Source: JBQTIQ01 sp052387955 (GTDB lineage Bacteria > Actinomycetota > Acidimicrobiia > Acidimicrobiales > JACDCH01). Taken from it: DNA of 64,000 nucleotides. The notes beneath the pieces were generated by a model, which made no database searches, was not told the DNA's origin, and saw nothing but the letters and a program-made list of their open reading frames with translations. A program made the translations under genes and the position numbers. Each line of letters starts with the position of its first letter. Position 1 is the stretch's first letter. Below are positions 54,106 through 62,401 of this stretch, one piece after another. The stretch lies in assembly GCA_052387955.1 (NCBI GenBank), contig JBQTIQ010000035.1, forward strand, positions 1 through 64,000. The letters are read 5' to 3'.

Positions 54106-54345
54106 TCAGGTCGGGTCACGTCGAGGGTATCCCGGCGTCCCCATGTCGACTTCGGAGCCGAGCCGCAGCTTGCTGGCGAGCCCGCCGCCGTCGACGTCGA
54201 AGACGACCCGCTGGCCCTGTCGGAGCATGCGGAACACCGAGCCGGCCAGGGCCCCCTCGGCGATGTCGTACTCGTTCAGGTCGGAGTCGCACAGGACGAC
54301 ACCATCACCGGACACCGGGTCGTACGACTTGATCACGCCTTGCAA
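54106..54345 (-). CDS. Cold-shock-like OB-fold protein
   Basis: This 79-residue protein begins Met-Gln-Gly-Val-Ile-Lys-Ser-Tyr-Asp-Pro, then Gly-Asp-Gly-Val-Val-Leu-Cys, a pattern like a cold-shock domain. The usual RNP1 Lys-Gly-Phe-Gly-Phe-Ile is altered and Phe/Tyr residues are fewer, so it may not bind RNA in the same way. The start is TTG 54345, with GAGGAG 8 nt upstream. The C-terminus adds a Pro/Arg-rich tail. Confidence 0.65.
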   Translation of the reverse strand: MQGVIKSYDPVSGDGVVLCDSDLNEYDIAEGALAGSVFRMLRQGQRVVFDVDGGGLASKLRLGSEVDMGTPGYPRRDPT

Positions 54346-54432
54346 CGGGTCGGCTCCTCGGATGCGAGTGCCTTCAACCTACTTCTAGGCCCCGGGCACG
54401 GCTATTTCGGCCGACCCAGCGCCCCCTCGGGC

Positions 54433-54627
54433 TCAGTGAGCCGCTTTCGCGATCTTGCCCGCCTTGATGCACGAAGTGCATACGTGGATGCGCTTGGGCG
54501 ACCCGTTGACGATGGCCCGGACCCGTTGGATGTTCGGGTTCCAGCGCCGCTTGGTACGCCGGTGGGAGTGGCTGACGGACATGCCGAAGGACGGGTGCTT
54601 GCCGCACACTTCACAGACCGCAGCCAT
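54433..54627 (-). CDS. rpmB: 50S ribosomal protein L28
   Basis: The 64-residue protein matches L28, with Cys5-Glu-Val-Cys8 and Cys-Thr-Ser-Cys (zinc-binding C+ form), Arg-Arg-Thr-Lys-Arg-Arg-Trp-Asn-Pro-Asn and Arg-Val-Arg-Ala-Ile. A GGGAG sits 6 nt before ATG 54627. The zinc form usually implies a Zn-independent paralogue elsewhere, but it may be the only copy. Confidence 0.95.
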   Translation of the reverse strand: MAAVCEVCGKHPSFGMSVSHSHRRTKRRWNPNIQRVRAIVNGSPKRIHVCTSCIKAGKIAKAAH

Positions 54628-54730
54628 GACTCGCTCCCAGCGCTCCTGATCGGGGGACCCGGAACCCTACCAGCGCCGCGCCGTTGGCCATCAAGCCATG
54701 CGACGGGACCGACCACCAAGGTGGTCACAC

Positions 54731-54755
54731 CGCGGCCTGCCTGGCCGGGGAACGC
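54731..54755 (+). repeat. Promoter-proximal GC-rich repeat, short copy upstream of fakA
   Basis: Only the downstream end of the repeat is kept (CCTGGCCGGGGAACGC), ending 11 bp before the -10 box and oriented toward the gene. Confidence 0.75.
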
Positions 54756-54766
54756 AGCTGGCAACC

Positions 54767-54772
54767 TACGAT
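54767..54772 (+). promoter_or_regulatory. -10 box of the fakA-like gene
   Basis: TACGAT lies 7 nt before GTG 54780, supporting this start. Confidence 0.55.
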
Positions 54773-54779
54773 CCAGCGG

Positions 54780-55661
54780 GTGGCCGTCGATCGTCTCGAT
54801 GCTGTTGGCCTGCAGGCGGTGCTGTTCGCCTACCGGGACGCATTGGCGGTGTACGAGGAAGCCCTCGACGCCGCCAACGTGTACCCGGTGCCAGACGGTG
54901 ACACCGGCGCCAACATGCGCCGCACGCTCGACGCCGCCTGCGCCGCGCTCGGCGAGGGTGCCGGGCTGGCCGCTACCTCCCGGGCCATGCGCCAGGGCTC
55001 GTTCGAGGGGGCGCGGGGCAATTCGGGGGTCATCCTGTCCCAGGTGCTCCGCGGGCTCGGCGAGGTGTTCGAGCTCTCCCCGTCCATCGACGGGCCGGTG
55101 TTGGCCGCCGGGTTGGGCGCAGCCGCGACGCGGGCCTACGAAGCAATGGGGCGGCCCGTCGAGGGCACGATGCTGACCGTGGCGGCGGCGGCCGCGGTCG
55201 CCGCCACCGGTTCGGGGGGCGACCTGGTCGAGGTGGCCGAGAGCGCCCGCGCCGCCGCCGCCGCGGCCTTGGCCGCCACGCCCGAACAGCTCCCGGTGCT
55301 GGCCGAGGCCGGCGTGGTCGATGCCGGGGGAGCGGGGTTCCTGCTCCTGCTCGACGCCCTCCTGAACGTGCTCGACGACCGGGCCGTGCCGAGCCCGCTG
55401 GGCACCGTCGCGGCGTGCCGCCGCCCACCGGGCCCTGCGGCCGGGCCCCGCTACGAGGTCATGTTCCTCCTCGACGGTCCCGACGGTGCCATCCCCGACC
55501 TGAAGGCGGCGTGGGCCCGGGTGGGGGAGTCGGTGGCGGTGGTCGGCGGTGACGGCTCGTGGAACTGCCACATCCACACCGACGACATCGGCGCCGCCAT
55601 CGAGGCCGCCCTGGGCGCCGGCCGACCCCGTGGCCTGCGGGTCTGTGACCTCTGGTCCTGA
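54780..55661 (+). CDS. DhaL/DAK2-domain protein, FakA N-terminal half
   Basis: The 293-residue protein has the DhaL ATP site Asn-Val-Tyr-Pro-Val-Pro-Asp-Gly-Asp-Thr-Gly-Ala-Asn-Met (about 30-43), then Gly-Ala-Arg-Gly-Asn-Ser-Gly-Val-Ile-Leu-Ser. It ends soon after Asp-Gly-Ser-Trp-Asn-Cys-His-Ile-His-Thr-Asp. Full FakA (about 550 aa) goes on with a C-terminal domain, but recG begins right after this stop. It may phosphorylate fatty acids or be a shorter kinase. It is directly followed by recG, as in many bacteria. Confidence 0.82.
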   Translation: MAVDRLDAVGLQAVLFAYRDALAVYEEALDAANVYPVPDGDTGANMRRTLDAACAALGEGAGLAATSRAMRQGSFEGARGNSGVILSQVLRGLGEVFELSPSIDGPVLAAGLGAAATRAYEAMGRPVEGTMLTVAAAAAVAATGSGGDLVEVAESARAAAAAALAATPEQLPVLAEAGVVDAGGAGFLLLLDALLNVLDDRAVPSPLGTVAACRRPPGPAAGPRYEVMFLLDGPDGAIPDLKAAWARVGESVAVVGGDGSWNCHIHTDDIGAAIEAALGAGRPRGLRVCDLWS

Positions 55662-57803
55662 ATGGCGCGGACCCTGGACCAACTGGCGCGGGTGCCGGTC
55701 AGCGAGCTGAAGGGCATCGGCCCCAAGGAGGCGGCCGCCCTCGGTGGAGCGTTCGAGATCGAGACGGTGCTCGACCTGTTGACCCACTATCCGCACCGCC
55801 ACCACGACAAGACCCGCCAGGCCCTCATCGAGGAGCTGGGCCCTGGTGACGAGGCGTGGTTGCAGGTGCGGGTGCTCGACGCCAGGACGCAGAGGGGCCG
55901 CAGCAACCGCAGCCGGTACACCTACACCGTTACCGACGGCACCGGCCGGCTGACCCTGACGTGGTTCACCGCCCGGCACCGCCGGCTCACGCCGGGCCAG
56001 GAGGTGTTGCTCTTCGGCAAGGTGGAGGTCTTCCGGGGTACCCGCCAGATGACTCATCCGGAGGTCGACCTGGTCGGGGCGGGAGACACCCGGATGGTGC
56101 CGGTGTACCCGCAGTCGACGAAGCACGACATCGTCTCCAGCGACATCGAGCGGTGGGTATCGGAGGCCCTCGACCGGGCCGGGGACTTTGCCGAGCCGTT
56201 GCCCGCCGACGTGCGGGAGCGGTTCGGCTTCACCGATCGCACCCGCGCCTTCAACGGGATCCACCGCCCCCAGGGTTGGCCCGAGGTGGCAGCGGCCCGG
56301 CGCCGGCTGGTGTTCGACGAGCTGGCCCGGCTCCAGCTTGCCCTGGTGCTGCGCAAGCGGGCCTTGGAGACGTCCTCCGAGGGCATCGCCCACCGCGTCC
56401 GGGGCGAGCCCGACCTGGTCGCGTCGTTCCATGGCCGTCTGCCCTACCAGCTGACCAGCGCCCAGCGCCGAGTCATCGGCCAGATCGACGACGACCTCGC
56501 CCGCCCCGTGCCGATGCACCGGCTGTTGCAGGGCGACGTCGGGGCGGGCAAGACCATCGTCGCGGTGAGCGCCCTGCTGGTGGCCGTGCAGGGCGGGCAC
56601 CAGGGCGCCTTCATGGCCCCCACCGAGGTCCTGGCCGAGCAGCACTACCTCGGTGTGCGCGAGCTGCTGGACGGGCTCGAGCTCGACGACGGCGGTACGT
56701 CGCTGTTCGGCGCCCGACCGCTACGGGTCGAACTGTTGACCAACCGCACCACCGCCGGCGATCGGGCCCGGTTCCTCGAGGGCCTGGCGGCGGGCACCGT
56801 CGACCTCCTGATCGGCACCCACGCGCTGTTGCAGGACGACATCGCTTTCCGTTCCCTGGGGGTGGTGGTGATCGACGAGCAGCACCGCTTCGGCGTGGAG
56901 CAGCGGGCGGCTCTGCGGTCGAAGGGCGCCGGGGCCGCGGTGCCGGACGTGTTGGTGATGACGGCGACACCCATTCCCCGCACGGCGGCGATGACGGTCT
57001 ACGGCGACCTCGACGTGTCGGTGCTCGACGAGCTGCCCCCGGGCCGGGAGCCGATCACGACGACATGGGCGAAGCTGGCCGACGGGGACCTCGAGATCGC
57101 CGGGCTGGCGGCGTGGGACCTCGTTCGCGACCAGGTGGCGGCCGGGCGCCAGGCCTACGTCGTCTGCCCCCTGGTCGAGGAGTCCGAGAAGCTGCAGGCC
57201 CGATCGGCCGAAGGCACCTTCGACGAGCTCGTCGCCGGCCCCCTGGTGGGATTGCGGCTGGCCCTGCTGCACGGGCGGATGGCGGCGAACGAGAAGCAGG
57301 CGGTCATGGCCCGGTTCCGGGCCGGTGAGTGCGATGTGCTGGTCGCCACCACCGTCATCGAGGTAGGCGTCGACGTGCCCAATGCCACCGTGATGGTCGT
57401 CCTCGACGCCGACCGCTTCGGCATGGCCCAGCTCCACCAGCTGCGGGGCCGCGTCGGCCGGGGGGCCGGCCTCAGCTCCCACTGCGTGCTCGTCGCCGCC
57501 GTCACCACGCCCGAGTCCCAGGCCCGGCTCGAGGCGATGGTGCGTACCCAGGACGGCTTCGAACTGGCCGAGGTCGACCTCGGCCTACGGGGGGAGGGAA
57601 CGATCATGGGCGAGCGCCAGAAGGGTCGCAACGACCTGAAGCTGGCCTCGTTGCGCCGCGACCTCGAATGGGTGCTCAAGGCCCGCGAGGTGGCGGTCGA
57701 GCTCGTCGACGGCGACGCCGACCTGGCCCGGCACCCCTTGCTCCGAGGCGAGGTCGAGCTCCTCCTGGGCGAGGAGGAACGCGACTTCCTCCTCAAGGGC
57801 TGA
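55662..57803 (+). CDS. recG: ATP-dependent DNA helicase RecG
   Basis: The 713-residue protein has the RecG wedge/OB part (1-180; Leu-Lys-Gly-Ile-Gly-Pro-Lys, then Arg-Tyr-Thr-Tyr-Thr-Val-Thr-Asp-Gly). The helicase motifs follow: Gly-Asp-Val-Gly-Ala-Gly-Lys-Thr, Asp-Glu-Gln-His-Arg-Phe-Gly, Thr-Ala-Thr-Pro-Ile-Pro-Arg-Thr, and Gln-Leu-Arg-Gly-Arg-Val-Gly-Arg-Gly. It remodels stalled forks and recombination junctions. The ATG follows the fakA stop without a gap, so both genes are co-translated. Confidence 0.95.
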   Translation: MARTLDQLARVPVSELKGIGPKEAAALGGAFEIETVLDLLTHYPHRHHDKTRQALIEELGPGDEAWLQVRVLDARTQRGRSNRSRYTYTVTDGTGRLTLTWFTARHRRLTPGQEVLLFGKVEVFRGTRQMTHPEVDLVGAGDTRMVPVYPQSTKHDIVSSDIERWVSEALDRAGDFAEPLPADVRERFGFTDRTRAFNGIHRPQGWPEVAAARRRLVFDELARLQLALVLRKRALETSSEGIAHRVRGEPDLVASFHGRLPYQLTSAQRRVIGQIDDDLARPVPMHRLLQGDVGAGKTIVAVSALLVAVQGGHQGAFMAPTEVLAEQHYLGVRELLDGLELDDGGTSLFGARPLRVELLTNRTTAGDRARFLEGLAAGTVDLLIGTHALLQDDIAFRSLGVVVIDEQHRFGVEQRAALRSKGAGAAVPDVLVMTATPIPRTAAMTVYGDLDVSVLDELPPGREPITTTWAKLADGDLEIAGLAAWDLVRDQVAAGRQAYVVCPLVEESEKLQARSAEGTFDELVAGPLVGLRLALLHGRMAANEKQAVMARFRAGECDVLVATTVIEVGVDVPNATVMVVLDADRFGMAQLHQLRGRVGRGAGLSSHCVLVAAVTTPESQARLEAMVRTQDGFELAEVDLGLRGEGTIMGERQKGRNDLKLASLRRDLEWVLKAREVAVELVDGDADLARHPLLRGEVELLLGEEERDFLLKG

Positions 57804-57865
57804 TGCGGCCGGTAGACCCCGGTCTTCGGCCCCGGCAGCGATGGAACGCACATGGGGCCGTCGGG

Positions 57866-57871
57866 TAGACA
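57866..57871 (+). promoter_or_regulatory. -10 box of the PPOX gene
   Basis: TAGACA lies 7 nt before ATG 57879. Confidence 0.5.
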
Positions 57872-57878
57872 CCCGGCC

Positions 57879-58271
57879 ATGGCTCTTGATCCCTCCCTCC
57901 AAGCCCTGCTCCAGGGCAAGAACTTCGCCACTGTCACCACCATCGGTCCCGACGGTTACCCGTCCACCCACGTCATGTGGGTCGATACCGACGGCGACCG
58001 GGTCCTGATGAACACCGAGGTCCACCGCCAGAAGTTCAAGAACGTGTCGCGGGACTCCCGGGTGGCCGTCACCGTGTGGGACGCCGAGAACCCCTACCAC
58101 TACGGCGAAGTCAGGGGCGATGTCGTCGAAGTCATCCGCGGCACGGAGGCTCGTGACCACATCGACCATCTCGCCCGGAAGTACACCGGCGGCGACTACG
58201 CCAACGAGGTGGCCTCGGAGCGAGCCATCCTCGTCATCGAGCCGCGCTCGGCCCGGGTGGCCAACGGGTAA
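57879..58271 (+). CDS. PPOX/F420-type flavoprotein
   Basis: The 130-residue split-barrel protein has Phe-Ala-Thr-Val-Thr-Thr-Ile-Gly-Pro-Asp-Gly-Tyr-Pro, then Val-Met-Trp-Val-Asp and Lys-Phe-Lys-Asn-Val-Ser-Arg-Asp-Ser-Arg-Val-Ala-Val-Thr-Val. The layout is typical of small F420 or FMN-dependent reductases. The cofactor cannot be decided from sequence. It converges with a 55-aa zinc-ribbon gene. Confidence 0.85.
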   Translation: MALDPSLQALLQGKNFATVTTIGPDGYPSTHVMWVDTDGDRVLMNTEVHRQKFKNVSRDSRVAVTVWDAENPYHYGEVRGDVVEVIRGTEARDHIDHLARKYTGGDYANEVASERAILVIEPRSARVANG

Positions 58272-58294
58272 CGAGGGTCGTGCGGCGCTCCGGT

Positions 58295-58462
58295 CTACTG
58301 GCCGAGATCGGCCTCGCTGATCTCGAGGTACCACGCGTCGAGGCAGTCCACGCAGCGATAGACGACGACGTCGCCCTCCTGCCACCCCAGCTCGGGTGCA
58401 TATCCGAGCCGGTGGCACGTCCCCCCGCAATCGACGCAGACGATCGTCTCCGCCGGCGCCAT
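58295..58462 (-). CDS. 55-aa zinc-ribbon protein
   Basis: A clean frame from ATG 58462 to TAG 58295-58297 encodes 55 residues with Cys9-Val-Asp-Cys12 and Cys37-Val-Asp-Cys40. A Gly-Tyr-x-Pro-Glu-Leu-Gly-Trp segment lies between, a zinc-ribbon pattern. It has no membrane part. The function is unknown. Upstream are two copies of the GC-rich repeat, between it and rsmD. Confidence 0.6.
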   Translation of the reverse strand: MAPAETIVCVDCGGTCHRLGYAPELGWQEGDVVVYRCVDCLDAWYLEISEADLGQ

Positions 58463-58500
58463 CGGTGGGACATTACGGCGCTCGGTCGTCCACCTGTTGG

Positions 58501-58560
58501 CCGACGCAAGCGCCGGAGCGCAGGCGCGGTCGAGCGCGGCCTGCGTGGCCGGGGAACGCC
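58501..58560 (+). repeat. Promoter-proximal GC-rich repeat, copy 1 upstream of rsmD
   Basis: This copy is shortened in its first half but keeps the CGTGGCCGGGGAACGC end. It is oriented toward rsmD. Confidence 0.85.
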
Positions 58561-58581
58561 AGCTGGTCCGCCCGGTGCCCG

Positions 58582-58646
58582 CCGATGCGAGCGCCGGAGC
58601 GCCAGCGCAGGCGCGGTCGAGCGCGGCCTGCGTGGCCGGGGAACGC
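58582..58646 (+). repeat. Promoter-proximal GC-rich repeat, copy 2 upstream of rsmD
   Basis: A near-consensus 65-bp copy ends 7 bp before the GTG of rsmD, oriented toward it. It is 21 bp downstream of the first copy. Confidence 0.9.
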
Positions 58647-58653
58647 CGAAATA

Positions 58654-59190
58654 GTGCGTGTGGTGGCTGGGGAAGCGGGGGGGCTGCGGCTCGTCACGCC
58701 CTCCGGACGCGGCACCCGGCCGACCGGGGACCGGGTGCGGGAGGCGACCTTCAACGCCCTCGGGTCTCTGGGCCTGGTGGACGGCGCCGCGGTGCTCGAC
58801 CTGTTCGCCGGGAGCGGGGCACTGGGGATCGAGGCCCTTTCCCGGGGCGCGGCCCGGGCGACGTTCGTCGACGTGCGTCCCGCCGCGCTCGCCGCGGTGC
58901 GGGCCAACCTGGCCACGACCGGCCTCGGCGGACGGGCCGACGTGGTCCGGGCCGACGCCATGGCCTGGGCCGCCGCCGAGCGTGCGCCGCGGTTCGACCT
59001 GGCGTTGCTCGACCCGCCCTACGCCTTCGACCTCTGGCCGGTGTTGCTGGCCGCGGTGCCGGCGCCGACGGCGGTGCTCGAGAGCGACCGGGAGGTCGAT
59101 CCGGGAGCGGGCTGGCTGGTAATCAGATCCCGTCGCTACGGCAGTACCGTTGTCGCCATCGCCCGTCGCCAGCAGGAGCCGATCTCGTGA
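58654..59190 (+). CDS. rsmD: 16S rRNA (guanine966-N2)-methyltransferase
   Basis: The 178-residue protein has Arg-Pro-Thr-Gly-Asp-Arg-Val-Arg-Glu-Ala-Thr-Phe-Asn (22-34) and SAM motif Leu-Asp-Leu-Phe-Ala-Gly-Ser-Gly-Ala-Leu-Gly. The catalytic Asp120-Pro-Pro-Tyr123 is present. It methylates G966 of 16S rRNA. GTG 58654 is the likely start; GTG 58660 and 58663 are possible. Its TGA overlaps coaD's GTG (GTGA). Confidence 0.93.
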   Translation: MRVVAGEAGGLRLVTPSGRGTRPTGDRVREATFNALGSLGLVDGAAVLDLFAGSGALGIEALSRGAARATFVDVRPAALAAVRANLATTGLGGRADVVRADAMAWAAAERAPRFDLALLDPPYAFDLWPVLLAAVPAPTAVLESDREVDPGAGWLVIRSRRYGSTVVAIARRQQEPIS

Positions 59191-59672
59191 CCCGAGTGCT
59201 GTACCCCGGCTCGTTCGACCCGTTCCACAACGGCCACCTCGAGCTCGTCGAGACGGCCTGTTTCCTCTTCGACGAAGTGGTGGTGGCGGCCATGCGCAAC
59301 CCCCAGAAGGGCGAACCGCTGTTCGACCTCGAGGAGCGCAAGGCGATCGTCATCGAGGCCCTTGCCCATCTCGACAACGTCAGGGTGATCCAGTTCGCCA
59401 AACTCGTCGTCGATGTGGCCAAGGACGTGGGCGCCGACTTCATCATCAAGGGCCTGCGGGCGCCGTCGGACTTCGAGCACGAGATGATCCAGGCCCAGAT
59501 CAACCTGAACGTGTCGGGGGTGCACACCGTGTTCCTGCCGACGGCGACGGCGAACTCGTTCTTGGCCTCGAAGTACATCCGTGACATCGCCCGCTACGGG
59601 GGCGACGTGTCCTCGATGGTGCCGGCGCCGGTCGTCAAGCGCCTCGACGCCAAGTACGGGACGACCCGATGA
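59187..59672 (+). CDS. coaD: Phosphopantetheine adenylyltransferase
   Basis: The 161-residue protein has Tyr-Pro-Gly-Ser-Phe-Asp-Pro-Phe-His-Asn-Gly-His (6-17). The C-terminal Ser-Ser-Met-Val-Pro follows Ser-Lys-Tyr-Ile-Arg-Asp-Ile-Ala-Arg-Tyr-Gly-Gly-Asp-Val. It makes dephospho-CoA, the precursor for the ACP prosthetic group. It begins with GTG overlapping rsmD's stop, a typical rsmD-coaD pair. Confidence 0.95.
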   Translation: MTRVLYPGSFDPFHNGHLELVETACFLFDEVVVAAMRNPQKGEPLFDLEERKAIVIEALAHLDNVRVIQFAKLVVDVAKDVGADFIIKGLRAPSDFEHEMIQAQINLNVSGVHTVFLPTATANSFLASKYIRDIARYGGDVSSMVPAPVVKRLDAKYGTTR

Positions 59673-59766
59673 GCGGATCATCGGGCCGGCGCGAGCGTGT
59701 GATGCTGGCAACGGCGTCGCCCCGCCGGCGGCGATGCCGGTTGTCGACCAGGCAGTAGGGAACGCC

Positions 59767-60375
59767 ATGAACGACCGTGAAGACGAGGGCGCCACGTTCG
59801 ACGAGACGCCGGCGGGCGGAGGCAGCTCGGGCGCGGCGTCGGGCTCGGGCTACCGCCACCCCGAGAGCGAAGCGCTGTTGCGCCGGTGTGCGGACCTGAT
59901 CGCCAACGCCCGCCAGGTGCCGATCTCGGCGTCGGTGATGATCAACCGCGACGAGGTGCTCGAGCTCCTCCAGGAGGCGATCGAGCGGCTCCCCGACGAG
60001 CTCCGGGCCGCCCGGTGGCTCCTCAAGGAACGGGAGGAGTTCCTGGCCAAGACCCGCCGCGACGCCGAGGACATCCTCGACGCCGCCCGCGCCCGGGCCG
60101 AGCGCATGGTTCAGCGCACCGAGGTGGCCAAGGCGGCCGAGGCCCGTGCCCGTCAGACCGTCGACGCCGCCGAGGAAGAGGCTCGCCGGCTGCGCCTCGA
60201 GTGTGAGGACTACTGCGACCAGAAGTTGGCCAGCTTCGAGATCGTCCTCGAGCGCACGATGAAGACTGTGTCAGCCGGGCGCTCGAAGCTCCAGGGCGGT
60301 AACCTCGTCGAGGCGCCGGCCGCTGCGCCCGAGGACGAGGACCCCGACCATCCCTTCTTCGACCAGGACAAGTAG
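59767..60375 (+). CDS. SepIVA/DivIVA-like coiled-coil protein
   Basis: The 202-residue acidic protein has a Gly/Ser-rich N-terminus. A conserved region with Val-Pro-Ile-Ser-Ala-Ser-Val-Met-Ile-Asn (about 56-65) is followed by a long coiled coil (about 85-170). Its place between coaD and yceD matches mycobacterial SepIVA (Rv2927c), a septum-linked protein. A role in cell growth or division is inferred from order, not shown. The start ATG 59767 follows TAGGGA by 5 nt; ATG 59734 is an alternative. Confidence 0.78.
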   Translation: MNDREDEGATFDETPAGGGSSGAASGSGYRHPESEALLRRCADLIANARQVPISASVMINRDEVLELLQEAIERLPDELRAARWLLKEREEFLAKTRRDAEDILDAARARAERMVQRTEVAKAAEARARQTVDAAEEEARRLRLECEDYCDQKLASFEIVLERTMKTVSAGRSKLQGGNLVEAPAAAPEDEDPDHPFFDQDK

Positions 60376-60393
60376 CCGTGTCGCCTGCGTCCG

Positions 60394-60450
60394 CCGGCCC
60401 CGCGAGCCGTGCTGGAGCGCGCCTGCGGGGTGCGATCCGGCGCTCGCACC
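60394..60450 (-). repeat. Degenerate GC-rich repeat, opposite orientation
   Basis: A diverged copy lies before yceD but is reversed relative to it, unlike the others. The weak match makes it the least certain copy. Confidence 0.4.
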
Positions 60451-60467
60451 TACGGGCGTCTCCGTAG

Positions 60468-60962
60468 ATGACGGTGCTGCGCGTACCGGTCGCCGACCTG
60501 CGCCACCACCGGGGCACCCAGCGTCCACTGCGCGTCGCCGCCGCCCTCCCCGGGCTCGAAATCAGTGCCGCGGCGGTGCCCGACGACGCCGAGGTGATCG
60601 TCGACCTCGTGCTCGAGGCGACCACCGACGGGTCCCTCACGGCCACGGGCACCGTGGTCGCGCCCTTCCGGGGCCAGTGCCGCCGGTGCCTCGGGCCCGT
60701 GTCGGGGACGGTGGAGACCGACGTGCGGGAGGTCTACGACCGTGACCCCGTCGACGAGGAGATCTATCCCCTCGACGGGGACGAGGCCGACCTCGAGCCG
60801 ATGGTGCGCGACGCGGTGCTACTCGCCCTGCCCCTGGCGCCCTTGTGCGCCGAGACATGCCCTGGCCCCGACCCCGAGGGCCATCCCCTGACCGGGGCCG
60901 GGGGTGCGGTCCCGGATGCCGATCCCCGGTGGGCCGCCCTGGGCGACGTCGAGTTCGACTGA
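60468..60962 (+). CDS. yceD: YceD/DUF177-family protein
   Basis: The 164-residue protein has Phe-Arg-Gly-Gln-Cys-Arg-Arg-Cys-Leu-Gly-Pro-Val (69-80) and Asp-Leu-Glu-Pro-Met-Val-Arg-Asp-Ala-Val-Leu-Leu. Leu-Pro-Leu-Ala-Pro-Leu-Cys follows with another Cys pair. This family sits next to rpmF and is linked to 23S rRNA accumulation in other bacteria. The gene starts at ATG 60468. Confidence 0.9.
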   Translation: MTVLRVPVADLRHHRGTQRPLRVAAALPGLEISAAAVPDDAEVIVDLVLEATTDGSLTATGTVVAPFRGQCRRCLGPVSGTVETDVREVYDRDPVDEEIYPLDGDEADLEPMVRDAVLLALPLAPLCAETCPGPDPEGHPLTGAGGAVPDADPRWAALGDVEFD

Positions 60963-61072
60963 CCGGCGGGGCGTGGCTATCGTCGTTCGTCCCCGGCTCC
61001 GGCCCGTCGCCCGCCTACGAGCGGGTAGGCCTGGGTCGGCTTGCTCGCGCCCCCCACAGGAGCCTCCGCGCC

Positions 61073-61252
61073 ATGGCCGTCCCGAAGAAGAAGACATCCA
61101 AGGCGAAGAGCCGCAGCCGTCGGGCCAGCGCGTGGGAGCTGCGGCCACCGGCCCGTAGCGTCTGCCCCCGCTGCAGTGCGGCGAAGACCCCCCACGTCGT
61201 GTGCGCCAACTGCGGCTGGTACCACGGCCGCCAGGCCATCGACGTCGAGTGA
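61073..61252 (+). CDS. rpmF: 50S ribosomal protein L32
   Basis: The 59-residue protein has the L32 start Met-Ala-Val-Pro-Lys-Lys-Lys-Thr-Ser-Lys and two Cys pairs (Cys-Pro-Arg-Cys and Cys-Ala-Asn-Cys), the zinc form. AGGAG lies before ATG 61073. Its TGA overlaps plsX's GTG (GTGA), showing coupling of ribosome and lipid genes, as in other bacteria. Confidence 0.95.
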   Translation: MAVPKKKTSKAKSRSRRASAWELRPPARSVCPRCSAAKTPHVVCANCGWYHGRQAIDVE

Positions 61253-62310
61253 CGAGAAGGCGCCCGGTCCCCGCTGACGCCGAGGGGTCCAGGCAGCCGA
61301 GAGACGGTCCCGAAAGGGGCACCCCACCCATCGGTGTCCTGCCTCTCGCCGTTGACGCCATGGGTGGTGACTGGGCACCGGAAGCCATCATCGAGGGGGC
61401 CAAGCGGGCAGCGGCCGAGATCGGCGTGCCCGTGGTCCTCGTCGGCCGTCCCGACGAGATCGACGCCGCCGGGGGTGCCGGCGGCCTGCCGGTGATACCG
61501 GCGTCCGAGGTGATCGCCATGGACGCCGATCCCGGACGCAGCGTCCGCTCGATGAAGGACTCGTCGCTGGTCCGGGCAGCCGAGGCGGTGCGAGACGGCA
61601 AGGCCGCGGCCATGGTGTCGGCCGGCAACACCGGGGCAGCCATGGCTGCCGCGCTGTTGCGCATGGGACGGGTCAAGGGCGTGGCCCGGCCCGCCATCGC
61701 CACGCCGATCCCGGTCCCCGGCAGCGACAGCTTCACCCTGCTGCTCGACTGCGGTGCCAACGCGGACTGCCAACCGGAATGGCTCGTCCAGTTCGCCCAG
61801 ATGGGCTCGGTGCTGGTGCGGGAGCGCTACGGCATCGAACGTCCCCGGGTCGGCCTCTTGTCGATCGGCGAGGAGGACACCAAGGGCAACGCCCTCACCA
61901 AGGCGGCGCACGGCCTCCTGCGCCAGCGCCACCTACGCGACGCCGAGTTCATCGGCAACGTCGAAGGCCGCGATGTCATGACCCATGACGTCGACGTCGT
62001 CGTCGCCGACGGGTTCACCGGCAACATCGTGCTCAAGACGCTCGAAGGGGGCATGAAGGCGGTTTTCGACGTGCTGACCGAGGCGCTCGATCCCGCGTCG
62101 GGCGAGGAGCTCGGCGACCAGCTCGTCCCCCGGCTGTGGGGCCAGCTCGACCCCAACACGTACGGGGGGGCGATGCTGCTCGGCGTCGACGGGGTGTGCA
62201 TCATCAGCCATGGGTCCTCGAACGCAGGCGCCATCTTCAACGCCTGCAGGGTGGCGGCGGACATGGTCGACCATGGGGTCGTGGCCAAGCTGCGGGCCGC
62301 GGTGGCGTAG
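61249..62310 (+). CDS. plsX: Phosphate acyltransferase PlsX
   Basis: The 353-residue protein has the family start Leu-Ala-Val-Asp-Ala-Met-Gly-Gly-Asp-Trp-Ala-Pro-Glu, then Ser-Ala-Gly-Asn-Thr-Gly-Ala and Asp-Gly-Phe-Thr-Gly-Asn. It makes acyl-phosphate from acyl-ACP for phospholipid synthesis. GTG 61249, four bases before rpmF's end, is the only canonical start ahead of the conserved Val-Asp-Ala-Met-Gly-Gly-Asp. This adds a 28-residue basic lead not found in most PlsX. Confidence 0.92.
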   Translation: MTRRRPVPADAEGSRQPRDGPERGTPPIGVLPLAVDAMGGDWAPEAIIEGAKRAAAEIGVPVVLVGRPDEIDAAGGAGGLPVIPASEVIAMDADPGRSVRSMKDSSLVRAAEAVRDGKAAAMVSAGNTGAAMAAALLRMGRVKGVARPAIATPIPVPGSDSFTLLLDCGANADCQPEWLVQFAQMGSVLVRERYGIERPRVGLLSIGEEDTKGNALTKAAHGLLRQRHLRDAEFIGNVEGRDVMTHDVDVVVADGFTGNIVLKTLEGGMKAVFDVLTEALDPASGEELGDQLVPRLWGQLDPNTYGGAMLLGVDGVCIISHGSSNAGAIFNACRVAADMVDHGVVAKLRAAVA

Positions 62311-62401
62311 CCCGTACGCCGCATCGGCCCTCGTCGAGGGCGCTCGGGACCTACAGGACGTCCGTCCGCCCGGCCGTGCCATGAACTGGGTGAGAACACG
62401 G

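Noticed and set aside
52946..54388. 480-codon plus-strand frame over pckG
   Set aside because: It is His/Val/Gly-rich shadow of pckG, without motifs.
58396..58653. N-terminal extension of rsmD through the GC-rich repeats
   Set aside because: The same repeat is read in different frames at different loci, and the RsmD start motif begins after the repeat.
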